Both the position numbers and the translations under genes were made by a program. Below, piece after piece: positions 28,202 through 39,249 of a stretch of 64,000 nt of DNA. Each line of letters begins with the position of its first letter. Position 1 is the first letter of the stretch. The notes under the pieces are model-generated. The model ran no database searches. It was not told the DNA's origin and saw only the letters and a list, made by a program, of their open reading frames with translations. The stretch comes from Lysobacter soli (lineage in GTDB: Bacteria; Pseudomonadota; Gammaproteobacteria; Xanthomonadales; Xanthomonadaceae): assembly GCF_003382285.1 (NCBI RefSeq), contig NZ_QTJR01000007.1, positions 124,001 through 188,000 of the forward strand, given 5' to 3'.

Positions 28202-28310
28202 TTCGTGATTCGTGATTCGGGATTCGTGATTCGTGATTCGTGATTCGGGATTCGTGATTCGTGATTCGTGATTCGGGATTCGGGATTCGGGATTCGGGAT
28301 TCGGGATTCG
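28202..28310. repeat. Heptanucleotide tandem array TTCGKGA, 15 copies
   Basis: Fifteen complete 7-bp units TTCG(T/G)GA plus a final TTCG, starting immediately after the xanB2 stop. The fifth base reads T T G T T T G T T T G G G G G through the array. A two-copy remnant (CGGGATTCGGGA) lies at 62457-62468, also directly before a type A repeat. Confidence 0.95.
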
Positions 28311-28329
28311 CAGCAGCTTTTCCGAAGCC

Positions 28330-28876
28330 GTCATCCCGGCGAAAGCCGGGATCCAGGCCCGTCACGTTCGGGCACTCCCACCATGGCGAACCACCTCATC
28401 GTCATTCCAGCGAAAGCTGGAATCCATTTTTGTTTTCGAAGCCGACGTTCGCGCTGGATCGAAGCAACAGCGCAGCGCTGTAACGCAGCGGTCAGTCATC
28501 ACATCCGCTTCGTTACCCCTCACCCCAACCCCTCTCCCGCAGGAGAGGGGCTAAAAGCTGTCACTCCAGCGAGCGCTCGAATTCATTTGATTTTCGAAGC
28601 TTGCGTTCGCGCTGGTTCGAAGCAACAGCGCAGCGCTGTAGCGCAACGGCCAGTCACCGCACCCGCTTCGTTGCCCCTCACCCCAACCCCTCTCCCTCAG
28701 GAGAGGGGCTGAAAGCCGTCCCTCCAGCGAACGCTGGAATCCATTTTGATTTTCGAAGCCTGCGTTGCGCTGGATCGAAGCAACTGCGCAGCGCTGTAAC
28801 GCAACCGTCGGTCACCGCACCCGCTCCGTTGCCCCTCACCCCAACCCCTCTCCCGTCGGGAGAGGGACTGAAAGCC
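28330..28876. repeat. Type A repeat followed by three tandem 159-bp composite units
   Basis: A type A palindrome (28330-28358) and a 42-base spacer lead into three head-to-tail units starting at 28401, 28560 and 28718 and ending at 28876 (159, 158 and 159 bases). Each unit has a variant palindrome (TCATTCCAGCGAAAGCTGGA in the first), a middle part with GCGCAGCGCTGTAACGCA, and a type B hairpin. The palindrome decays in units 2 and 3. Short open frames here are by-products of the repeats. Confidence 0.93.
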
Positions 28877-29048
28877 GTCATCCCTCACCCCACTTTGGCT
28901 CTAGCTTGGCGCTTCCGCTCCATGCGCCCGGTATTTCACGAGCGAAAACAGCCGCTTCGTCGGATGACGCTGTTCCCGGGCCGCCGCACACCCTAAGCTC
29001 CATCTCGCTCGCGCCAGGTGCGCGCCGTCAACCGAAGGAGTCGTCGCA

Positions 29049-29297
29049 ATGGGTCTGATCAGCCTGCTCTGGGGCATCGTCGCCATGGTCTGGATGGTCA
29101 TCGCGCTGATTCCGCTGCTGGGATGGGGCAACTGGCTGCTCATCCCGTTCGCCGCGGTGGGCGCAATCATCGCCGCCATCGGCATCGCCTTCACCAGTCC
29201 GGGCAATCGCGGTCGCGCGAAGACGGGACTGGTGCTCAACGGCATCGTGATCGTCGTCGGCATCGTCCGCCTCGGCATCGGCGGCGGCATCATCTGA
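29049..29297 (+). CDS. Small conserved membrane protein
   Basis: 82 residues with three hydrophobic stretches: LLWGIVAMVWMVIALIPLLG, WLLIPFAAVGAIIAAIGIAF and NGIVIVVGIVRLGIGGGII. A strong ribosome site (AAGGAG, 29036-29041) precedes the ATG. The layout resembles small DUF4190-like or YccF-like inner-membrane proteins, but I cannot name a family. It is a single-gene unit between the composite repeats and the secreted protease locus. Confidence 0.75.
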   Translation: MGLISLLWGIVAMVWMVIALIPLLGWGNWLLIPFAAVGAIIAAIGIAFTSPGNRGRAKTGLVLNGIVIVVGIVRLGIGGGII

Positions 29298-29496
29298 CGC
29301 TCCACGCGCGCGTTCGAACGACGCGCGCGTGATGATCTTCTTCACATGCGCGATCCGTACGCGCACGCATGCATGGCCGCATTTTCCCGCTGAATACGTA
29401 GGCCGCGCGATGTTGCGGCGCAAGCTTGTCGCGTGCGTGGAAGCAGGCGCATAGTCGGCCTGGGCTGAAGGGGGAAGCCCACACCCAATCCCCACT

Positions 29497-29536
29497 GTCG
29501 ATTCTTCGCGATGGCCATCGCGAGGGCGGAATCGAC
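29497..29536. promoter_or_regulatory. Nested palindrome in the leader of the secreted protein pair
   Basis: A perfect 18-bp palindrome TCGCGATGGCCATCGCGA (29506-29523) lies inside an outer inverted repeat GTCGATT (29497-29503) / AATCGAC (29530-29536). It ends 36 bases before the ATG at 29572. It could be an operator or an RNA hairpin. Confidence 0.5.
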
Positions 29537-29571
29537 CGGGGGCATATCACCTTCAGATCGGGACGTGACCC

Positions 29572-30000
29572 ATGAAAAGGATCGGATCCGCGCTTTGGTT
29601 GTCAGGTGTAGCGCTTGGGCTGTGCTTCAGTGTCCAGGCCGCTGAATCCCAGTCCACGCAACATGTAATGGTCGCCGGCGTGAAGGTCGGCATCGACGCG
29701 GAAACCGGGCGTCTGCGTCCGCTCACCGCCGGCGAGAGCGCGCAGCTCGACCAGGCGCTCACGCAAGGCCAGCAGGCGAAGGTCGCTCCGGCGATGGCGA
29801 AGACGTTCGCCGCGCCGCGCGATGCCGCCGCCGCGCGCGCCACCGCGCGCAAGTCCGCCCACGGCGGAGTGTCGGTGAAGGTGCCCGAATCGATGATGAG
29901 TTCCGTCGTCGCGCATCGCGATGCATCGGGCCAGCTCGTCGTCGAACACACCGATCCGTCCGAGTCGACCGAAGCCCACAGCGAGGAGCTGCTGAAATGA
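29572..30000 (+). CDS. Secreted small protein, partner of the PA-domain protease
   Basis: 142 residues with a clear signal peptide (SALWLSGVALGLCFSVQAAES). The mature part has no recognised domain. It contains GVKVGIDAETGRLRPLTAGE, then an Ala-rich helical region (about 58-95), and a C-terminal part SMMSSVVAHRDASGQLVVEHTD. Its stop overlaps the start of the metalloprotease gene by four bases, so the two are made in fixed proportion. By position it may be an inhibitor, chaperone or propeptide-like partner of that protease; this is inference from context only. Confidence 0.8.
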   Translation: MKRIGSALWLSGVALGLCFSVQAAESQSTQHVMVAGVKVGIDAETGRLRPLTAGESAQLDQALTQGQQAKVAPAMAKTFAAPRDAAAARATARKSAHGGVSVKVPESMMSSVVAHRDASGQLVVEHTDPSESTEAHSEELLK

Positions 30001-31661
30001 GAAAGCACCTTCTCGCCTGCGCGCTCGCCCTCGGCAGCGCATTCGCCTTCAACGCGTCCGCCGCGCAACTCGTGCTGCTCAACGGCGACGCCGGCACCGG
30101 CCTCGGACTGGACGATCCCACCGCCGCCGCGCCCGTCGGCCTCAATCCCGGCACGACGGTCGGCCAGCAGCGCCAGATCGTCTACCGCTTCGCGATGGAC
30201 CTGTGGGGCGCGGTGCTCAAGAGCGACGTGCCGATCAAGGTCGGCGCCTCGTTCCAGCGACTGAACTGCACCGCCACCGGCGCGACGCTCGGTTCGGCCG
30301 GCGCGAACTGGATCGATCGCGATTTCCCGAACGCGCCGCGTCCGGGCATCTGGTACCACTCCGCGCTCGCCGATTCGCTCGCCGGCGTCGACCTGGATCC
30401 GATTCCCGAAGACCCGGCCGACATCGTGTCGCGCTTCAACGGCGATCTCGGCAAGCCCGACTGCCTCGCCGGCACGACGTGGTACTACGGCCTGGACGGC
30501 AAGACGCCCGCCGGCTCGATCAACTTCCTCAACGTGGTGATGCACGAGATCGGCCACGGCCTGGGCTTCCAGGGTTTCCTGGACAAGTTCACCGGCCAGT
30601 TCGGCGATTTCGACGGCACCGGTCCGCGGTCGGATGCGTACACGCAGAACGCGTACGACAACGTGCTGAACATCGGCTTCAACGATCCGGCCAGCACGGC
30701 GGCGCAGCGCGCCGAAGTGATGAAGACCTCCGGTCGCCTGGTGTGGTCCGGCCAGCGCGTGAAGAACGAAGCGGCGCTGGTGCTCGACAACCGCCAGTAC
30801 TTCACCGTGACGGCGCCGGCGGGCATCGCCGGTCGTTACCTGTACGGCACGGCGAGCTTCGGCCCGGTCGCGTCGCCGGCGAACTTCACCGGGCAGGTCG
30901 TGCTCGGCGTGGATGAAGCCAACGCCGCGGGCCCGACCACGGGCGATGCGTGCACGCCGCTGACCAACGCCGCGGCGGTGGCCGGCAAGATCGTGCTGGT
31001 CGATCGCGGCACCTGCGGTTTCGTGGTGAAGGCCGCGAACGTGCAGGCCGCCGGCGGCATCGGCATGGTCGTGGCCGACAACGTCGCGGGCAGCCCGCCG
31101 CCGGATCTGGGCGGTTCGGATCCGAACATCACGATTCCGGCGATCCGCATCACGCTGGCCGATGGCAACACGTTCAAGGCGAACTTGCCGGTGAACGTGA
31201 CCTTCCAGGTCGATCCGGTGCTGCTGCAGGGCGCCGACGACACCGGCCGCGTGAGGCTGTACGCACCGTCCGTCGTCGCGGCGGGTTCGACGTTCTCGCA
31301 CTACGACACCGCGCTGTCGCCGAACGCGCTGATGGAGCCGTTCGACACGCCGACGGTGCAGGCGCAGTACAACGTCGACCTCTCGCCGGCGCTGTATCGC
31401 GACATGGGCTGGAAGGTGAACACGGGCGATGCGCGCATCGGCAAGTGCAACACCACCGTCGACGTGCTCGAGCCGGGTGGTTTCATCGTCGGCGCGAACG
31501 TGCAGGCCTGGAACAACCTGTGCAAGACGTCCGCGAAGAACCCGGGCAAGTACGTGCAGTGCATGGTCGATCTGCAGCAGCGCCTGCGCAACGCGCACCT
31601 GATCCATCCGCTGCAGGGTGCGGCGATCCTGGTGTGCACGGCGACGAACCTGCGTCCGTAA
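29997..31661 (+). CDS. Secreted PA-domain metalloprotease-like protein
   Basis: 554 residues with a signal peptide (LLACALALGSAFAFNASA). A zinc motif VMHEIGHGLGFQGF is found at about residues 180-193 (HExxH followed by GxGF). The position expected for the third metzincin ligand, six residues after the second His, is Gly rather than His, so the third ligand must lie elsewhere. A protease-associated (PA) domain is inserted at about 300-410 (AAVAGKIVLVDRGTCGFVVKA). After it come FSHYDTALSPNALMEPF and DLSPALYRDMGWKV, as in related secreted peptidases. Several cysteines in the last 90 residues suggest disulfides. A strong terminator follows at 31685-31717. Confidence 0.88.
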   Translation: MRKHLLACALALGSAFAFNASAAQLVLLNGDAGTGLGLDDPTAAAPVGLNPGTTVGQQRQIVYRFAMDLWGAVLKSDVPIKVGASFQRLNCTATGATLGSAGANWIDRDFPNAPRPGIWYHSALADSLAGVDLDPIPEDPADIVSRFNGDLGKPDCLAGTTWYYGLDGKTPAGSINFLNVVMHEIGHGLGFQGFLDKFTGQFGDFDGTGPRSDAYTQNAYDNVLNIGFNDPASTAAQRAEVMKTSGRLVWSGQRVKNEAALVLDNRQYFTVTAPAGIAGRYLYGTASFGPVASPANFTGQVVLGVDEANAAGPTTGDACTPLTNAAAVAGKIVLVDRGTCGFVVKAANVQAAGGIGMVVADNVAGSPPPDLGGSDPNITIPAIRITLADGNTFKANLPVNVTFQVDPVLLQGADDTGRVRLYAPSVVAAGSTFSHYDTALSPNALMEPFDTPTVQAQYNVDLSPALYRDMGWKVNTGDARIGKCNTTVDVLEPGGFIVGANVQAWNNLCKTSAKNPGKYVQCMVDLQQRLRNAHLIHPLQGAAILVCTATNLRP

Positions 31662-31684
31662 CGGTCGCGTCCGCCGTGTGGTTC

Positions 31685-31717
31685 GAAACCGGCGCCTTCG
31701 GGCGCCGGTTTCTTTTT
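31685..31717 (+). terminator. Rho-independent terminator of the PA-protease operon
   Basis: A 12-bp stem GAAACCGGCGCC / GGCGCCGGTTTC with a TTCG tetraloop, followed by TTTTT, 23 bases after the stop codon. Confidence 0.95.
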
Positions 31718-32027
31718 GCATTGGCCCCTCCAGTCGGTAGAAGCAACAGACGCGCACGCACGGCCGTCCATGGCGACCCGCTGTCGGCTACGGACGGCCT
31801 GCCCGACCATCCATGGTCGGGCGTTCCTCGGGGCCACGCGGCAGTGCCGCGCAAGCGGCCCGTCTCACCCCGCTTCACGCGCCTTTAGCGCCTGCTCCCC
31901 GCTCATACCGCTTCGGCATGACCGCATGACGCACCCGCCTTTGTGCGGCGCGGGATGGCCGGCGACAGTCGCGCCGTGTCGCCGGATAACCTTCGGAGGC
32001 CCACCCTCCCCTTCACGGAAACCCGCC
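31718..32027. other. Gene-free leader region of the porin-sulfate operon
   Basis: No gene is supported. A perfect 9-bp hairpin GCCCGACCA / TGGTCGGGC (31801-31822) and a looser one just before it (GGCCGTCC ... GGACGGCC) are present, without T-runs. The rest presumably holds the promoter of the porin gene; no convincing -10/-35 pair was identified. Confidence 0.5.
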
Positions 32028-33488
32028 ATGCCCAGCTATCGAACGCGAAGATCGTCCGTCCCCGCGCTTGCCGGCAGCGCGCTGGCGTGTGCCCTGCTCG
32101 CATCGCCCGTCCATGCGCAGTCCAAGGCGCCGCTCACCGTCGAGGAACTCGCGCGACGCCTGCAGGCGATCGAGCAGCGTCTGGGCACGGCGCCCGCCGC
32201 GGGCGAAACCGTCGACGCCAACGGCCTGGCCGATCTCGACCAGCGTCTGCGCGTGATCGAACGCAAGCTGGACCTCCAGGCCGAGGAAGCCGAGGCGCGC
32301 GTCGCGAGCACGCCGGTCGTGAGCCTGAGCGCGAGCAAGGGCCTGTCGATCAAGTCGCCGCCGCCGGGCGACGTCGAACTGAAGTTCCGCGGCCTCGCGC
32401 AGGCCGACGGTCGCTTCTACATCGACGACAACGCCATCCCGCAGAACGACACCTTCCTGTGGCGCCGCGCGCAGCTCACGCTGGAAGGCAGCTGGGGCCC
32501 GCTGCTGGCGTTCCGCATCACGCCGGAACTGGCCGGCGACAGCGTCACGCTGCTCGATGCATGGGCCGACCTGCGCTTCAGTCCCGCGGCGACGCTGCGC
32601 ATCGGCAAGACGAAGGCGCCCGTCGGGCTCGAACGCCTGCAGGCCAGCAACGCGACCGAAGCGATCGAGCTCGGTTTCCCGAGCGAACTCGCGCCGGGCC
32701 GCGACATCGGCGTGCAACTGCAGGGCGAAGTCGCGAAGAGCACCGTCAACTACGTCGTCGGCGTGTACAACGGCACGGTCGATGGCCGCGACGCGACCAC
32801 GACCAACCCCGACAACAATTTCGAAGTGGCCGCGCGCGTGTTCGTCGAACCGTGGAAGAACGACGCCAGCGCGCTGTCGGGCCTGGGCTTCGGCATCGCC
32901 GGCAGCCAGGGCGACAAGGAAGGCACCGGCAACAACTTCCTGCCGCGCTATCGCACGCCCGGACAGGTGCAGTTCTTCAACTATCGCAGTGCGGTGATCG
33001 CCGACGGCGATCAGACGCGCTGGTCGCCGCAGGCGTACTACTACCGCAACGCGTTCGGCCTGCTCGGCGAATACATCAGTTCCGAACAGGAAGTGCGGCT
33101 GCCCACCACGGGCGCGAACGCGAAGATCGAGAACACCGCGTGGCAGCTGCTCGCCGGCTACGTGCTCACCGGCGAGGACGCGGGATATCGCGGCGTCGCG
33201 CGGCCTAACCATCCCTTTACGGTCGGCGGTGCAGGCTGGGGCGCATGGGAACTGGTGGCGAGGTACGGTGAGCTGGAGATCGACGAGGACGCCTTCCCCG
33301 TGTTCGCCGATCCCAATGCCGTGGCGCAGCGCGCGAAGAGCTGGGCGCTGGGCGTGAACTGGTATCTCACCGGCAACTTCAAGCTCGTCGCCAACTACAC
33401 GCAGACCGATTTCGACGGCGGTGCCGCCGCAGGCGCCGATCGCGAGGACGAGAAGGCGTTCTTCACCCGCGCGCAGTTCTCGTTCTGA
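32028..33488 (+). CDS. OprP/OprO-family outer-membrane porin
   Basis: 486 residues with a signal peptide (GSALACALLASPVHAQ). A short coiled-coil region follows (LTVEELARRLQAIEQRL, then LDQRLRVIERKLDLQAEEAE), as in trimer-forming OprP proteins. The barrel contains FLWRRAQLTLEGSWGPLLAF, DAWADLRFSPAATLRIGKTK and the strand pairs ending in aromatic FTRAQFSF, a C-terminal Phe typical of outer-membrane proteins. OprP-type channels are anion-selective, classically for phosphate. Here it sits 27 bases upstream of the sulfate-binding protein gene, suggesting that the preferred anion is sulfate. The start was set by the signal peptide; the long upstream frame is a shadow. Confidence 0.9.
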   Translation: MPSYRTRRSSVPALAGSALACALLASPVHAQSKAPLTVEELARRLQAIEQRLGTAPAAGETVDANGLADLDQRLRVIERKLDLQAEEAEARVASTPVVSLSASKGLSIKSPPPGDVELKFRGLAQADGRFYIDDNAIPQNDTFLWRRAQLTLEGSWGPLLAFRITPELAGDSVTLLDAWADLRFSPAATLRIGKTKAPVGLERLQASNATEAIELGFPSELAPGRDIGVQLQGEVAKSTVNYVVGVYNGTVDGRDATTTNPDNNFEVAARVFVEPWKNDASALSGLGFGIAGSQGDKEGTGNNFLPRYRTPGQVQFFNYRSAVIADGDQTRWSPQAYYYRNAFGLLGEYISSEQEVRLPTTGANAKIENTAWQLLAGYVLTGEDAGYRGVARPNHPFTVGGAGWGAWELVARYGELEIDEDAFPVFADPNAVAQRAKSWALGVNWYLTGNFKLVANYTQTDFDGGAAAGADREDEKAFFTRAQFSF

Positions 33489-33515
33489 CCCTACCGCCCT
33501 TCAGGAACCCCACTC

Positions 33516-34526
33516 ATGAAAACCCTGATCCGCAATGCGGCGCTCGGTCTGGCCATGGTGCTCGCCACGGGCCTGGCGCACGCGAAGGACGTGCAGCTGC
33601 TCAACGTGTCGTACGACCCGACGCGCGAGTTCTACGCCGAGGTCAACCAGAAATTCGCCGCGCAATGGAAACAGCAGACCGGCGAGACGCTCAACATCCG
33701 CGCCTCGCACGGCGGCTCCGGCAAGCAGGCGCGCGCGGTGATCGACGGCCTGGAAGCCGATGTGGTGACCCTCGCACTCGCCGCGGACATCGATGCCATC
33801 GCCACCAACGGCAAGCTGCTGCCGGCGAACTGGCAGACGCGCCTGCCGCACAACAGCGCGCCGTACACCTCGACGATCGTGTTCCTCGTTCGCAAGGGGA
33901 ATCCCAAGCAGATCCGCGACTGGGCCGACCTGGTGAAGCCGGGCGTCGGCGTGATCACGCCGAACCCGAAGACCTCCGGCGGTGCGCGCTGGAACTACCT
34001 CGCCGCGTGGGCGTGGGCATCGCAGGAATACCGCGACGGCGACAAGGTCGTCGATTACCTCACGCGCCTGTTCAAGAACGTGCCGGTGCTCGACACCGGC
34101 GCGCGCGGCGCGACGACGACATTCGTCGAGCGCGGCATCGGCGACGTGCTGCTCGCGTGGGAGAACGAGGCGTTGCTGACGCTCAGCGATGCAGACACGC
34201 GCGACAAGTTCGAGATCGTCGTGCCGAGCCTGAGCATCAAGGCCGAGCCGCCGGTGGCGTGGGTCGACAAGAACGTCGACCGCCATGGCACGCGCAAGGT
34301 CGCCGAGGCATACCTGCGCTACCTCTACACCCCCGAAGGCCAGCGCCTGGCAGCCAAGCACGGCTATCGCCCGGCCGAGCCCGACAAGGTGCCGGCGGCG
34401 GAATTGTCGCGCTTTCCGAACGTGAAGCAGGTGACGATCGACAGCGCGTTCGGCGGCTGGAAGAAGGCGCAGGCGGAGCATTTCGCCGACGGCGGGTTCT
34501 TCGACAAGATCTATCGGCCGCGGTGA
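33516..34526 (+). CDS. sbp: Sulfate-binding periplasmic protein
   Basis: 336 residues with signal peptide ([15 protein letters not shown]). Family motifs are [39 protein letters not shown] and [19 protein letters not shown], the latter two forming the sulfate pocket. It delivers sulfate (or thiosulfate) to the CysTWA permease encoded 270 bases downstream. It is preceded at 27 bases by the porin gene and is probably in the same message; the repeat block at 34581-34752 separates it from cysT. Confidence 0.95.
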   Translation: MKTLIRNAALGLAMVLATGLAHAKDVQLLNVSYDPTREFYAEVNQKFAAQWKQQTGETLNIRASHGGSGKQARAVIDGLEADVVTLALAADIDAIATNGKLLPANWQTRLPHNSAPYTSTIVFLVRKGNPKQIRDWADLVKPGVGVITPNPKTSGGARWNYLAAWAWASQEYRDGDKVVDYLTRLFKNVPVLDTGARGATTTFVERGIGDVLLAWENEALLTLSDADTRDKFEIVVPSLSIKAEPPVAWVDKNVDRHGTRKVAEAYLRYLYTPEGQRLAAKHGYRPAEPDKVPAAELSRFPNVKQVTIDSAFGGWKKAQAEHFADGGFFDKIYRPR

Positions 34527-34580
34527 TGCGAACGCGCGCGGGTTGGCATGGGCCGCCCGCGCGCCTCACGTTCCCGCGTT

Positions 34581-34752
34581 CCCGCCGTCATCCGCGCTTT
34601 CCTGCCGTCATCCCCGCTTTCCCGCCGTCATCCCCGCGAAGGCGGGGATCCATCTGTCCGAACTGGCACGTCATTCGGGAGTGGTGATGCATCGGACGCA
34701 TGGATATTCGGCTTCGCCGAAGTAGAGCGAGCCCGCCTTCGCGGGAATGACG
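34581..34752. repeat. Iterated half-repeats plus inverted type A-variant pair
   Basis: Three consecutive 20-base units (CCCGCCGTCATCCGCGCTTT and two close variants, 34581-34640), the last of which runs into a full palindrome (34627-34653). An opposite-oriented partner lies at 34731-34752. The block separates sbp from cysT. Confidence 0.8.
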
Positions 34753-34795
34753 GCAAAAGAGCAAACGCAAAGCAGGCAATACCTCCTAAACGATC

Positions 34796-35665
34796 ATGTC
34801 CACCCTCGCCCTTCCCGCCCTGATCACCCGCCGCGGCCGACGACCGCTGCCGGGCTTCGGCCTGAGCCTCGGCCTCGGCCTGGCGTGGCTGAGCGTGGTG
34901 GTGCTGCTGCCGCTCGCGGCGCTCGCGCTCCGTGCGGCGGGACTGGGCGCGGAAGGCTGGCTGCGCGCGATCCAGGATCCACGCGTGCAGGCGTCGCTGA
35001 AGCTGAGTTTCACCGCATCGTTCGTCGCGGCATTGATCGCCTCGGTCGCCGGCGCACTGGTCGCGTGGGTCGTCGTGCGCTACCGCTTTCCGGGCCGGCG
35101 CCTGCTCGACGCGCTGGTCGACCTGCCGTTCGCGTTGCCCACGGCCGTCGCCGGCATCGCGCTCACGGCGATCTACTCGGCCAATGGCTGGGTCGGCCGC
35201 TACACCGAGCCGCTCGGCATCAAGATCGCCTACACGCCCATCGGCATCACCATCGCGCTGATCTTCATCGGCCTGCCCTTCGCCGTGCGCACGGTGCAGC
35301 CGGTGCTGGAAGTGCTGGGCCGCGAGCAGGAAGAAGCCGCCGCTTCGCTGGGCGCGTCGCGCCTGACCACCTTGCGCCGCGTCGTGTTGCCGGAACTGTT
35401 GCCCGCGCTGCTGACGGGCTTCTCGCTCGCGTTCGCGCGTGCGCTGGGCGAGTACGGCTCGGTGATCTTCATCGCCGGCAACCTGCCGTACAAGACCGAG
35501 ATCGCACCGCTGCTCATCACGATCCGCCTGGAGGAATACGACTACGGCGGCGCCGTCGCGATCGCCGCGTTGCTGCTGGCCGCCTCCTTCGTGTGCCTGC
35601 TGGCGATCAACGCGATCCCGCTGCTGTTCGCGCACGAGCGCAAGGGAGCCGGGCGCGATGTCTGA
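34796..35665 (+). CDS. cysT: Sulfate ABC transporter permease CysT
   Basis: 289 residues, the usual length, with six hydrophobic helices beginning LGLAWLSVVVLLPLAALAL. The cytoplasmic EAA loop that contacts the ATPase is EEAAASLGASRLTTLRRVVLPEL. VAGIALTAIYSANGWVGRY is typical of CysT/CysU. It forms the membrane channel with CysW, whose gene it overlaps by eight bases. Confidence 0.95.
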   Translation: MSTLALPALITRRGRRPLPGFGLSLGLGLAWLSVVVLLPLAALALRAAGLGAEGWLRAIQDPRVQASLKLSFTASFVAALIASVAGALVAWVVVRYRFPGRRLLDALVDLPFALPTAVAGIALTAIYSANGWVGRYTEPLGIKIAYTPIGITIALIFIGLPFAVRTVQPVLEVLGREQEEAAASLGASRLTTLRRVVLPELLPALLTGFSLAFARALGEYGSVIFIAGNLPYKTEIAPLLITIRLEEYDYGGAVAIAALLLAASFVCLLAINAIPLLFAHERKGAGRDV

Positions 35666-36515
35666 TGTCCGTCACCGCGACGACCTGCAGGAACCGGCGT
35701 GGCTGCGCGTTGCGCTGATCGCGCTCGCGGTGCTGGTCATGCTGTCGCTGGTCGTGCTGCCGCTGCTGATGGTGCTCGGCGCGGCGTTCGCGAAGGGCTT
35801 CGGCACCTGGCTGGAGTCGCTCACGCAACCCGACGCGGTATCCGCGTTGAAGCTCACGCTGTTCACGGTGGCGATCGTGCTGCCGGTCAACGCGATCTTC
35901 GGCACGTTCATGGCCTGGGCGCTGACGCGTTTCGAGTTCCGCGGCAAGCAGCTGCTGCTGTCGCTGATCGACCTTCCCTTCGCCGTCTCGCCCGTGGTCG
36001 CCGGCCTGTGCCTGGTGCTGCTGTTCGGCTCGCACGGCTGGTTCGCGGAATTGCTGCGCGAGCACGACATCAAGATCCTGTTCGCGCGGCCGGGCATCGT
36101 GCTGGCGACGTTGTTCATCACCTTCCCGTTCGTCGTGCGCGAACTGATTCCGCTGATGCAGCAGCAGGGCGCCGACGAGGAACTCGCGGCGCGTTCGCTC
36201 GGCGCCAGCGGCTGGACGATGTTCCGTCGCGTGACGCTGCCCAACATCAAATGGGGCCTGCTGTACGGCGTGCTGTTGTGCTCGGCGCGGGCGATGGGCG
36301 AGTTCGGCGCGGTGTCGGTGGTGTCCGGCCACATCCGCGGGCTCACCAACACGCTGCCGCTGCACATCGAAATCCTCTACAACGAGTTCGACAGCACCGG
36401 CGCCTTCGCGGCCGCCTCGCTGCTGGCCGGCCTCGCCCTGATCACCCTGATCCTGAAGTTCTGGCTGGAGTCCCGCCATGGCGACGCCCTTGCGAAATCC
36501 CATCGTCGACACTGA
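35658..36515 (+). CDS. cysW: Sulfate ABC transporter permease CysW
   Basis: 285 residues with six helices (the first [20 protein letters not shown]). The EAA loop reads [20 protein letters not shown], and the family-specific [22 protein letters not shown] is intact. It is the partner of CysT. The reading frame overlaps the 5' end of a possible long form of cysA (36478). Confidence 0.95.
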   Translation: MSDVRHRDDLQEPAWLRVALIALAVLVMLSLVVLPLLMVLGAAFAKGFGTWLESLTQPDAVSALKLTLFTVAIVLPVNAIFGTFMAWALTRFEFRGKQLLLSLIDLPFAVSPVVAGLCLVLLFGSHGWFAELLREHDIKILFARPGIVLATLFITFPFVVRELIPLMQQQGADEELAARSLGASGWTMFRRVTLPNIKWGLLYGVLLCSARAMGEFGAVSVVSGHIRGLTNTLPLHIEILYNEFDSTGAFAAASLLAGLALITLILKFWLESRHGDALAKSHRRH

Positions 36516-36645
36516 GTCGGCCGAATTCGTCGGCTCGCGCAGCGCAGCGCCCGCCCGGCCCGTGACGGCCGCGCATTCGACCGCGCCGGCCGGACCTGTC
36601 ACGCTCGGCGCCGGCACTCCCGCACCTCGGCCATCCCGGAGCGGC

Positions 36646-38752
<2,107 letters not shown>

Positions 38753-38754
38753 GC

Positions 38755-39210
38755 ATGGGCGACGCCCCGACGACCGCGACGCTGCGCCGCGCCCGCATCG
38801 GCGATGCCGCCGAACTGGCGCGCCTGTCGGCGCAACTGGGCTATCCGCAGGCGACGGATGCATTCGAACGCCGCCTGCGTCGGTTGCTGATTTCAGCCGA
38901 TCATCCCGTGATCGTCGCAACGGACGACGACACAATGTTGCTCGGCTTCATCGCGATCGAACACCGGCTGATGCTGGAAACGGGCGATCGCGTCGAGATC
39001 GTCGGCCTCGTCGTCGACGATGCGGCCAGGCGTCGCGGGATCGGCCAGCAGCTGGTGGATGCCGCGCTCGACTGGGCGCGCGACATCGGCGTCGCCGAAG
39101 TGATCGTGCGTTCGAACATCGCGCGCGACGAGTCGCATCCGTTCTACGAACGCGCGGGATTCGAGCGCATCAAGACGCAGCACGTGTATCGCAGGCGCGT
39201 GGACCGCTGA
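38755..39210 (+). CDS. GNAT family N-acetyltransferase
   Basis: 151 residues, a single GNAT domain. The acetyl-CoA pyrophosphate loop is VDDAARRRGIGQQLVDAAL (Q/RxxGxG/A type), preceded by the beta-4 strand RVEIVGLVV and followed by the beta-5 region AEVIVRSNIARDESHPFYERAGF. The gene starts two bases after the hemB stop codon, so it is probably cotranscribed with hemB. The substrate is not evident. Confidence 0.9.
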   Translation: MGDAPTTATLRRARIGDAAELARLSAQLGYPQATDAFERRLRRLLISADHPVIVATDDDTMLLGFIAIEHRLMLETGDRVEIVGLVVDDAARRRGIGQQLVDAALDWARDIGVAEVIVRSNIARDESHPFYERAGFERIKTQHVYRRRVDR

Positions 39211-39249
39211 GAAACGCAACGCACTTCCTTCCATCCAGACGGGAGACGC

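Noticed and set aside
28202-28310. Possible CRISPR or iteron array
   Set aside because: Units are 7 bases with no spacers, no cas genes are nearby, and there is no replication-initiator gene; it is a simple tandem repeat.
28261-29058. Overlapping short frames of 60-130 codons in the composite repeats
   Set aside because: They arise from repeated sequence: the same peptide words recur in each copy, ribosome sites are absent and frames differ between copies.
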